Positions 13,701 to 25,700 of a DNA stretch of 64,000 nt are shown in pieces (the first letter of the stretch is position 1; each line of letters begins with the position of its first letter). The notes beneath the pieces were generated by a model. That model was not told the DNA's origin and did not search any database. It saw only the letters and a list, made by a program, of their open reading frames with translations. Made by a program: the position numbers and the translations under genes. Source of the stretch: Capitulum mitella (taxonomy: Eukaryota; Arthropoda; Thecostraca; Pollicipedomorpha; Pollicipedidae); NCBI GenBank assembly GCA_030062745.1, contig CP099841.1:34464368-34528367 (forward strand). The letters run 5' to 3'.

Positions 13701-16700
13701 CACCAGCCAGTTGAGCGACTCTGGCACGAAAAAGCTGTCCGGCCGTCAGCACGCGATGGAACAAACCGCACTGGCGAACCACTGCGACACGAAAAAATCG
13801 ACAGCTGTCAATATATGGCAAGAAAAGAACTAAGCAGACGTCGGCCTGTGAGCCATGTAATGATCTCCAGCCGTCCGGTAATGGAACTACAGAAAATCCA
13901 GGTATGTAGCAGTATTTGTGTCTACTGAGTTTAACTTGCTTGTCAAACCACATGGAAAGACATGTAAGTTGTAAAATCGGTCTTAACGGGTCAACGCCGT
14001 CCTACGCAGTGGCACGTCCAAGCTCACCGAGCAAACCTACTGCCTTAACGCTCTTAAAATGCACTGAGCTTTATTTCTTTTCGGTCTGTCCATTTCGTCT
14101 CTATTCATATATAGCGGAACGTAAGCTTATTCTGGCCACTGAGGTCAAATTACGTTTCATATGAAGCAAAATGGACCTCATCCATAAACGTATCTGAACC
14201 ATCTATATCAATGGAATGTCAAAGATGCGATGATTCAGGTATTCATATAGCCTTATTAAAATAGCACTGATAAAACAGATACTGACCATGAGTTCAGTCT
14301 GCTGGGCACCCTTTGTATAAAAGGTCTCACTTCCAGTTTTCTTGAGCTTATATCCCTCCTAAGATGAATTACCTCCATTTTTACATGTTTCAAATTTACA
14401 GGTGCAATTTTGTTCCGTTATATGGCAGATGCACATTTGTAGTAAATCAGTAAAAATACTGAGTATGTATGCAATAAGCCTGCAAATAGCCCATGAGAAG
14501 CATGGGTTATCAGGGGATGTCGTGGGGTGTAGTCTGATTTTAAGATCACCAGCCAGAGTTGAAACTGCATTCAATTCCTTAGAATAACATGGGCATTCAT
14601 TTGACAAAACATGATTTAATCAAAGGCCGCTCAATTCTAGCCTAGCCTAATAGCATGGCCCCATCCTCTTCAACCATGTAAATCGTGCCCATGTGCATAG
14701 GATCAACATCAGGAGTTTCGGGCAATTTTACCCCTATAACCTCCATACATGCAGGTCCGTTCCACAAGGAAAGCACACTTCCCTCGGCGCAACCTTCACC
14801 CATATTTCTTTACACGCCAGTGCGTGAACGCGTCGTTGAAGGAAAGCTGAACAAATCCATCTGCACGAAAACGCCTGTCCAAATGACCTACAGCTGCCAA
14901 GAATGCGTAGTTTTCGCCTTCTTTTTTCACTGCACCACGTGAACGCGTAAATCCACCCACATCGTGGGAACCACTTTGATCCACTCCAGATTGCTGTCAC
15001 AAAGGCCAACAGGGCTCTCCTGTCACTGGCGACCGGACGGATGTACCTGGTGATGGGGATCAGCACAGCAGAGCTGAGGGCGATGGTCAGCTGGAAGTAG
15101 CGCCAGCTGTCGGAGAAGTACGCCAGAACGGGCAGAAGACAGTGGCCCACCGAGTAGGCGATGAACAACACGAAAGGCGCCAGGGGGCGGTTCTCTGCAG
15201 GGACCAGCTCGACGGCCAGCACTAGAACGCCCACCTCCACGCCCTGAAACGCCGGCTGGGGTCACAGCACAGTCACTCCCCCCACAACATTCGCAGTCCC
15301 AAAATCGCGCCCGCATCCGTGCACGTGGTGGTGAATTTGGGTAGACGTCGGTGAAAAACCGTCTTGTTTTGTGCAGCCTCTAGAAAGTGTTCCTATGATT
15401 CCAAGATGACCTAGGTTACTAAGTTTATTGATTCACTGACATAAGAAGCATTGTCCCATAATCCTTAGAGATCACCTACATACAATATTCAGCAAAGCGC
15501 ATGTCTTGTTTCGAAATGATGGTGACAGTCTCACTGTTTGCTCCACCCCCAACCATTCCAACTCCATCAAGATATTCGATTGGTGCAAATCCCATCTTGC
15601 AACCGAAGGTTGTAAGATGTGCCTCATGTAAACTTACCTCTATGTACAACCGTGCCAGAAAACGTAGAACCAGGTACGAGTTGAAGTCACCGACGAAGGT
15701 GATGCCGATTGCCAGCAATGTGTTTTGAACGCAGCACATCATGATCAGCGTTTTCCGTCCCAGCTGCAACACGCAGGCCCAGTTTGGTTTCGTCCACATA
15801 TTCAATTACGTCATATCCCAGGCTGAAATTGTGCGTTTAACGGAACACTGACATTCGGAGACGTTTTAACCAGCGGGACAGACTCCCTTCTGCTGACTGT
15901 TACCATGGTCATAGCCATGGCCATGTTAACATGGGTCTTCGCGCTTCACGGTCATGCAAGGACACACGATCTGATATACGGGCAGGGTGTCGCGGAAGTT
16001 TGTTAACAAGCGTAGACAACAGTCAAAGCGACTGTTGCACTCTTTCGCCTGTCAGAACTGTTCCCCCTCTCCCTCTCTTTCTTTTTCCCTTTCTCTCTCT
16101 CTTTCCTCCCTCTCTTTTCTTTCTTCCTCTTCATCATATGATCCTGCGGTCATGTCATCATTTGAATTCCACATACTTTACATTTGCGCGACTTTCTAGG
16201 ATCAGTCAACAAATGGAGCAGTGTACACGTAAGATACCGATCATTTTTGCTGCTGTGGTCCAACCAGCTCTGTAGCAACCCAGGCGAATTAAACATATCA
16301 TCGCTCAGTATGACAGCTTGAAGTTACAGAGAACAGAGCCCCCAAGTAAAATATAAAAAGTAAAAGAGCGAGAAGTCGATGTGATGGCTTCTTGGCGGCA
16401 GTCCGAAAAATGAAAGAACACTGTCACAGGTCTTTTCAAATGTCCCCGTAGACCACAAAAATTACAGCCCCTAAGCAAAAAAAAAGCCGAGCAGTTGCAA
16501 CGTTATGAAGGACGGGGAAGCGAGGTCAGTTTCCCCTGCTCGTCCATATTTGGGAATGTTGCATTGGCCACATGACTTACGTGGAGCAGAATAGCATTAA
16601 ACTAATCCTTGACTCACGCTTTCCAGAATTCTTTGCAGGCACAATCTGTTTGGTGCAAGCGGAGCCCGGTAAGGGACATTGTCGATGAATGCATTAGGCT

Positions 16701-19700
16701 TTCTTGAACGCGTACTGGAATCCCAATGAGTAGTAAGATACGAGTTATCCCTCATTTGGCAGTGATCGTACCAAAGAGGCATTTTGATGGGTTTCTGTCA
16801 GTTGCACTTGGAATTATTGCATTATAATTTAGCATTGGTGACATTTTGCTGATTATGAATTTTTATGAACGCAACAGTGACATTCTAAACAGAGCAGACG
16901 AAATCTAGAACTTGGTTTTCCGCTTTGTTTCCCAATCTTTTGTACTTGGGGCTTCGGGCATAGTTATTTTTTCTTTACTGGACTAGAGAGGCAATTGTTA
17001 CTTTGCAGGTACATACTAGTATTCATGACGCCTCGTCCTAAAAATAATTTTGCTTACTTCATACAAAGGTCATCTGTTACCTGCAGATTAGGAACATAAA
17101 GGCCGGTGAAACCGAATGAACCGAATGACCGATAAAGTTATCTGATCATTTTCAAGCACATTGCGCACCAAAGCGTTCATTAGTGTCAGTGGCTCAGTTG
17201 GTAGAGCGTGAGTAACCGTTTCTCATCCTGTCAAGGTGGGCTTGAGTTGCCTCGGCGCTCGATGTTGGTTCCGCAGGTCGCTTGACAGCCGACATTTCAA
17301 GGGAGATGCTGTCTGCCGCGTGTCTCTGTCGCTGATGTCGCACATATGCCGCTGATGTAGCGCGTTCGCACAGCGTTTGACACTTGGACGCTGCTGACTA
17401 TCGATGTTTTATCTCGTTAACGGAAGCTATACAGTATAGGTGTATTGTCTCGTTAAAAAATATACTGCTTTAACAAAGCCCGACCACTGCACAGCCTCGC
17501 TCTCCGGATCACGTGGCAGTTCATCTCCCGAGCAAAAACGTGCGACCTCGAAATGATGTTTTTCTACCACGGGCAAAAACGACGGTCCCGGGTGCTCATC
17601 ATGCACCTATTCTCCACTGGATTATTCGCACAGCACTGATATCCCATCCATACACCCGTTCATAAAACTTACATTTTGACACATGCAATAACACCGTCTG
17701 ATAAAACGCAACACTAAAAAACTATGCATTGTCTCACATCCGCAGAGGTGTTAGCAAGTTGTCTGTCTGTGCTGACTGTCTCCAAAAACACAAAATGCAC
17801 CCGGCACAAAGGGCATCTCGCGACAACGTCATGGGAGCACCGGCCAAGGTTGTCTCCTTCGACGACGGTGACATCAGCCGGTGACATCCTGAGAAAATGA
17901 CCGCGCTCCGGCAGCAGCCATACATCTTGATTCCTCCATCAGTGTGTGACACGAGTCTGCGTCGAGGCCGATCGCCAAAGACGGTCTGTTTAATATTCCG
18001 ACAGTCTGCTGTCGCAGCCGGTGGGCGCGCAAAAAACGCTGCCAGGGTGGCCGGATGCACCGCTGCCGTCTCCCGGAGCCCCGACACGGCTTCTTCAGAC
18101 GCCCGCCCACGGCAGCCGCCACCGACCGGCCTCCCGCCCCAGCCGCACAAAACCGGCCGTCCGCGGCACAGGGGCCGCTCGCGGGCACAGCGGGGCACCG
18201 TCGCCACGTTGTAGGGGCACCGGGAGATGAGGAGGGACGCCGTCACCGGCGGCCGGCGGCGCCGCGCGCCTCACCTTGTCGACGAACGGCGCGAACATGA
18301 TGCCGCCGAGCAGCATGGCCACGCAGATGACGGTGGAGGCCATGATGCGCCGGTCCTGGTCGCAGGAGAGACCCCACTGCCGACAGGGCGGGCAGCGTCC
18401 CCGGCGAGTCATCCATCAGAAGAACACCACCACTGGACAGCACGATCCCTCAGAGTGCTTGTTATTCCACCATTTTTCGTTTATTTAATTATTTACCACC
18501 GATTATGACATATCTTCGGCCTAAATCAGACCGTATGACTGTCACGTTTAAAGATACTGTTTAAAAGCACTGATGAGTATAATTACTTGAAACAAAGCTG
18601 GTCAAACACTCATTTGTCACCATACACTTCGTTTACAGCCGAATCATGCAACAAGTAAAAAAGTACACACAAGCACGTCAGATATGAATAACGAGAGTGG
18701 GACGCATCAGAAGGCGAGCCACTGCCAAGTAACACGTAGTCGCAAACCATTTCAAATTCTACTGCTCCTAACACGCGATGGTGCACGCCAAGTACGGTGA
18801 CATCATCGCACAAAGATTTCGGCATTAGTTGTGCCGAAGACATACTAAAGAATTCGATACTCAGTAGGGACAAATTAACATCGGTCACCGAATATCCACT
18901 GCCTAGTAAATCCTGCATGCCCTGTGCGTACATGCGGTCCAACCGCCAGGTATGCTGATTAAGTGAATGCCGACTTCGGATATCGGTTCCTTTTTTAGCA
19001 CCGAGCGGCGAGCGCTACAGAATGTCTGAAACCCCGCAGTCTTGACCTTGAACGTTTTTACGTTTCTCGGAAGCGGAGTGGTTCGGCCCATTGCACTGGC
19101 CTCGCCGCGGTAGCGGGCACAATGATCGCCCAAGTCTCTGCTGATGGGCCAGTGCGGTCCGGCCTGGGGACCGCAGCGGAAGCGTTGACCACCGCCGTAG
19201 CCGACTGCGCGGGCCGCCGAGTTGGACCGTTCTTCCCAGCCGGCTGGACAGCGCTGGCGGCGCACAGAGGCCAGCACCCCCCCCCCCCCCCACCACCCGC
19301 TGTTGGATCTCCACTGCCTCCTCGTGCTTGGCCGGACATGGGTGCCCACATCCAAGTGAACATTTCGTTTTCACAGAGAGAAGATCCGGGCGGAATCGGA
19401 GACGTTTTATTGCTACACAAAGGTTCAAAAATTCTGAGTCGTGTCGCGAATGCTGGACCACGGGCATACCCAGCATTCTATTGGTATTGTGAATGCATAG
19501 TTCCAGCAATGCGACCGGGATGTTTGTGCGATATTTCTGCACGGAAAAGGCGAGACTTTGCCGCCGCTTATGCCACGTGGGCGCGGCCGCGGTGTCCCAG
19601 GTTCCTCTTACCTCCGTGATCATGGTCGATCCGTGAGTGTCCTCGTACTCGAGCTCCGAGCAGCGCAGCTTGCGCCGTTTGCTTTTGGCTGGGCCCGGCG

Positions 19701-22700
19701 GGGCCGTCTCCGTCTCGCTGCCCGCCGGCGAGTTATCATCCGTGCTGGTTATTTCCCGCTTAATGATACCTACCGACAAAAGGCTGCGGTGGACGCATCT
19801 GGCATTCCGCATCTTCCAGACAACTGATTAGACAACCAGGGTTTTAACGTCTTGTTGCCAAATGTCGGTAATGGGCCCATTATGTTGCGTTTCTATGGTA
19901 ACCATGTGCCTGATGAATCTATGTTGATAAGTAACTGATAAAAGTCGGCCGAGATATTTCTCCTGGGCCGTTTTTAGTTCTTGTACAAGACACACATTTC
20001 ATGCAGGCTGAAAAAAATGAAATATCTCTTGTCAAAAATCCCAGCAGGATAGCGCACATGGTTTTACTATGACCCTCGAAAACCACAATGAATGTTAAAT
20101 TAGCCGGCATTTTACGCACGAACACAGGCTAATTTTCAGGATAATTTTTATGCCGGATATTTGCGACTCATTACGTCGGCAGAGGCAGGGTGGGGCTGCC
20201 CAGCCAAATGTTCAACGGGTTTCACAATGTGTCACTGCCGTACTACTACAGGAAAGCAGCTGGGTACGCTACTCGGCATCTGGATGGTCAGACTCTGTAA
20301 CTTAACAAACCCGAAAATTTGTATACTGTATGATTGGCAAAACGACTGTGCAAAACATGTGGGTTTTTCCCGAAAGACACAATTTTTGCAAACAACTACA
20401 TGTGCTCAGTGCATACGTACCGTGCTGTTTGCTGTCGTAATAGTCTGGGTGGTATTTTCGTATTTCTTTCTCCGTAAGTGGTTCGGAGTATATGTAGCAG
20501 GACATAAACTTTTCCTTGTCTTTCCTGCAAAAGATCAAACCCAGTTAAAAAGACACCAAAATCAGGTATTTTGCCGACATATTTCATGCAACTTTTCCTC
20601 CTGCACGTGACGATCAGACAACTGTGAAAGTTGCAAATGCCTTTCTTGTCGTGTTCCTCCCTTTCCTGTCATGTTCCGCAAGTGAATAAAACTCAAAGTC
20701 TATTTGATTTTTGCCAACAGATCTAGCCGTACCTCCTGTGTATATAAAAGGTCAGTTTGAAATATTTGGTGTTCCCTCATCCCCACTAGACCAATCTGTC
20801 AATCATTGGGCACTGTTTCTATGATATTCGGAGTATTTCATTCATCAGTTGTGGACGGATCTGGGCATAAAGATAACCATCGTACTTAGCATTATTATTC
20901 TGGTTCCAACTCATATTCACCTGCTCCAATTTACAATCGTGGCAAAGAGTTTTGACTAGTTTTAGCTAAGTGTGCCAGGACGCAGACCAATGATTTTTAT
21001 CCGCCGACGTGTCAAGGTCAGACAAAAGAACAGGTCACGGATAATAAATTGTTTTCCGGCACCTTCGGAATACGGCGCTTCAGTGCTTCCATTTTGTCGC
21101 ATTTCCAGTCCATTCCATAGGTCAGAGCTAAACACCAAGATTCGGGTTGACATGTTCAGTACCAACTCGAACGTTTGTTGGAATATGCCTATTTCTCCAC
21201 ATGATTCGTCCTTCAACGTGGTTTATCAACATTCTCTGTTGGCCTGACAAGGACAATGAAGGTCGAAGGCTGTATTTCATATAGCCGGCATCATCTCGCT
21301 CTTACGGGTATGAAACGAAACGTATTAAAATGATTCGGAGCTGAAGACCAATCTCACGCCTCACAACTACCTTTGACATTGGTCAATCCTTCGATAAGAA
21401 TCAACATATCGCATGTGAGGACACGTGAAATGGGTTATAACCGTTTGTAAGGAAAATAAAACGCAGAAAAATGTCCCAAAGATAGAATTAAATTTCAATG
21501 ACCTTTGCAAGTCAGTCGAAAATGGAAATCAAATACTTCTTAACTAATTCAGTTCCGTAACATTCCGATGCCTTTTTTCTCAGAAAAGCGAGTCCTGTAA
21601 ACGTAAACAGCGAACAAGATTTTTCAGACTGACCCGATATGCTTATCAGAAGTCTGCCAAGGTGAAACGCTGGCTTTAGAGAGCGCAAAATGCTATCACT
21701 TGCCATCCGAAGTTGACCTCAGAACTTGTCAGTTCAGTGGTTAACAAAAACAATGAGCACCCTCCAGGAATGCATCACGAGGTGACGTACATCAATCATC
21801 AAACTGATTATGGAATTCAACTATGGCTCCGGAATTTTACCTTACTTCAGTCAAGAACAAAACAAGGAACGTGTTCCTGAAGCACTCGGATGGGGTATCT
21901 CGATCGGCAGATCAACGCAGTGAAACGAACGAATATCAGATATTTCAATCAAACTCACCCTATAGGATGAAATGCCATAGCATCTCGGTTGGCAAGAACC
22001 AGCGCCATGTTCATCAGGTCACGCCATATGAGCCGTGTGCATGGCAGTCGACAAACAGAAGGGATGTAGCTAAGGTGATATTTTGATGAGACTGACAAGT
22101 TACTCGATAACACTCAAAGGACAACCTTGCAACACACAGAATGAGCCACGAACTACGGTTGACAATGGAACCCATGAAATAAGATGTACCGATGAATTCC
22201 AACTCATCCATCGCCTTGATATCTGACCTGATAGCTCGGTTGACTAGAATCCATGGGTCCATTTTTAGGGCAGTCAGATTAGTCTTGTGGAGTAATTATC
22301 GAGACAAAGGAGTGGAAACGATGGATGATGGAAAATTCGTCTTAACCGGCCTTGACTTTGGGGACCTGGAAAAAATCGGATCTGGACCCGGTGTGGTGAG
22401 AGCCGTGATAACGAAGTCTCGTCTGGCACGACCGAGTAAAAAGATGGCGGCAGTGCATCGCTGCAGGTGTGATCAGTTAAGTTCCCTGTAATGGTTTCGC
22501 TGACCATGTTGACCTTGGCTGACACGTCCCTATGTGCAACCCAACTCTGCAGATTGATAATTTTGCAGGGAAACTTACGCCTACGCCTTGGCAGTGTTTC
22601 TGTTATAGGCAATGCAAGAGTTCTGCTTATCGGCGCAAAATGACTGTTCTCGGCGAGACGGTGAGTATGTCAGGTGGACATCATGTGCAACGCAGCTAAG

Positions 22701-25700
22701 CGTTGTTGAAAGTGAAAAACAGTATTGCTGGCGAAAAGACGGTGCGTCACTAGTAATATGTGACATAGGTGTTTATGATCTGGCATCCATATCCATACCG
22801 TATCACACATGTATTTGGCTATATCTCCTTATATACATTGTTTTTAGTTTTAATTCATATTTGTTATTTATCAACGAGATAATTTCCTCCAATTTTTGTA
22901 ATCACTTATTAACTATAATTAATATTAATATTTAATATATAATATTAATATAATATAATATTTAATATTAAATAAACTCATAATTAACTATATATTAAAA
23001 GTTGATGTTTATTATATGCTTATTCATTTAGATCTCATGTAACAAAAAATACCTTAATTCAACTGTTCATACCTATACACATTCGTGAATAAAGGGATGA
23101 TTTGCATTCTTGTTTAGAGGTGTTCTCACGTAGGATTTACATTCATTGCTTTCCCTCAATACGCTGGATATCTGCGTCTGACCCGTTTCTTCACATTCTG
23201 AACGCAAACAGACAATGCAGCCCCATATTAGGGACTAGTTCTGATTTTCGATTTTTTGATTTGATTTGATTCGATTAGGTTTTTTTTATTTTCCCGGCCG
23301 CGACGGAGGACCTCCGTCGTGGACTGTCCAGGGTCGGCCGCACGCCCGCCAGCGCCGCCGACGTGACAGCCACCACTCGCGGCGCTCTAGTGTCGGAGCG
23401 TCGGGCGCCGGACGGCCGGTCTCATTGGGATTCGGAGAGCGGCCGCGCCCGATCAGACGGCGGCCGCTGTCGCCAGCTCTGCTCGGCGCTGTCTGTCTCC
23501 GGCGGCGGTCTCGCAGCCGGCTGCGAGACCGCCGCCGGGGACAGACGGCTGCGAGACCGCCGCCCTCTCTTCTCCGCGGGAAGAGAGGATCTCAGCCGGC
23601 CCGACAACAACGAGCGACAGGAGTCAGGCGGTGCTGCCCTCTGCCACTCTCTGAGGCAGATGCCGAGACCCAAACATTTCTACCGCGCTCTGAGAGAGGA
23701 GCCGAAACCCCAGGGGCAGCGTCATGGCGCACTGAGAGAATACTGAAGCATTTACAAATGCCTTAGGATGTGAAGGGCCGTTCACGTGTCCTGTGAAAAT
23801 TGGCAGGTCGACAGGAGACGTGAAAGTGTCCTGAAGTCAATCGCGACGAATCACCTTGTCCGGCCGTTCAACGACCGGCGAAGAGTGAGAGCCCGATCCC
23901 GCAGCCAGCGCCGCGCAGAGGTCGTGGTCCTGATGTTTGTACAGCTGCCGCCCGCCGCCCAGAGCCGAAAGTCACGTCAGTCAATGCGGCGTAGCAAACG
24001 AAGACAAGGGCACCACGGTCCGGCCACTGGGGCCCGAATCAGGCTATTCATTGGCTGATCCAGGACCATGGTCTACGGATTGTCTCTTTCAGCTGACCGA
24101 GCAGCGGTGCGGGCAGTCGGGCCGAGTAGTGCCGTTTGGAATTTTGAAGCCCCTTTGCATGAAAATGCCAGCTCATCTTCCAATCGTGATTTTTTTTAAC
24201 ATTTAAGCTAAACTGGGCTGTCACGCTAAAAATGCAACCTTCTCGCAGATACGCTTTGATCAGGTCATACAAACTACAGCATCCTATTTTTGGCTCGGAA
24301 GTCGTTTCGCCCTTTCGCGATTTCGGAAGCATGCCAGCTTACCGGTCAGTCTGCGGCATTTTTAGGCACAGAGCGTCCTGGTTTCACTCGCTGCCCACTG
24401 GGCTGAAAATGTGGTCAAGAAGTGAACTACGCTGCCCGGCAGGAAGTTTAATTTAAAATGAACGTCGAACTTAAAATTTCACTGTCATTTGCTTTGGGAA
24501 GCTTTGTACCGTTTTCTGGGTTTCCATTATTCATTGCGACTAAACTGCTGGCCGCACCGTCACGTTCAGTAGTATGATTGACATGGCACACGTCAGTGCA
24601 ACACAGGTAGCCAAACTGCATGCAAAATAGGTACATCAGGCACGTGATGCATCTTAAATGTAACTGTCATGCACCATGATGCACCACGTGGGCTTGCTAC
24701 GGCGTATGTGCCTTTGCACTGATTTTGCACCGAGACCCGTCCTGACCTATCCGATAGCGATTGGTCCAATGGACGCACATACAAGGCCCGTGGTGCTGAC
24801 AGGGTATCCCTGCACTACATCAAGGTGCACCACAGCTCTCGCCCTCTTACACCTCACCAAGTCTTTATCCTCGCCTTCACCGATGCCTGGAAAATCGCCG
24901 CAGACACTACCTTTTGAAAGACGACGATCAGTCAACTGCTATCAGCTGACAATGATGACAACAGCGGCGTATCATATGCGCAATAAGCGGGCCGCTGAAG
25001 CCTTCCCGCTCAGACGAGGACCAGTTAGATTTAACCAACTGGTGCGCAAAAGCCGCTGATGGTGGCCAGACCTGTTACCTGTTGCCCTTAGTGGGAGTTC
25101 GAAAGCGCCCACCACACAAAGCTGTCCTCCAAGTTGGGGTGGTATGGTATGTATAGTCCAATGCCGGCCTGAGTGTCGCCTGACCGTTCGCAACCAGGGG
25201 GTAGTGACGGCACCACAAGACTTTCCGCTGGACACGGTACCCCCAGAGCTCCATAAACTGCCCCATTCTCCTCTTCTTGATCTTTGAAACCCCAGCTACC
25301 TTTGACATGGACGCCTGCGCAGACGACCTCAAACCGTTTATGGCGTTTCCGCAGACACCATCAGACTCCGCGACCTTCAAATTCCGGTTCGAATGTTTTC
25401 ACATGCGCAATAATTTCCAGACTTCATCAGCTAAAGCACTGCATAAAACGTCGATAAAACCGGCCGTTTTACGTTCGATATAGAAGCTTCGCTAATAAGT
25501 AAACAACCATCAAAATTTATCTCTTCCGACGCCAGCATTCGGGCATCCGAGTCCGTGGGTTAATGGGGGTCCTTATCAACCCGATGTTCATCTGGAGGCT
25601 CTCGCCCAACATTTACACATATGCAATGTAAATCTACCTTCTCTCTCTCCCCCCCCCTCTCTCTCTCTCTACTTCAGCGCCGACGCTTCAACTCCTTGTC

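Larger units (their letters stand above)
15764..18274 (-). other. Intron between exons C and D
   Basis: A 2.5-kb intron of the transporter gene. It carries a pyrimidine-rich tract at about 16065-16133, a tRNA-derived SINE relic at about 17.2 kb and a GC-rich stretch at 18.0-18.25 kb beside exon C. No nested gene is supported. Confidence 0.7.

Noticed and set aside
19015..19812. 265-codon minus-strand open frame
   Set aside because: It is exon B of the transporter read through its donor into a GC-rich intron; the part beyond 19612 is not protein-like.
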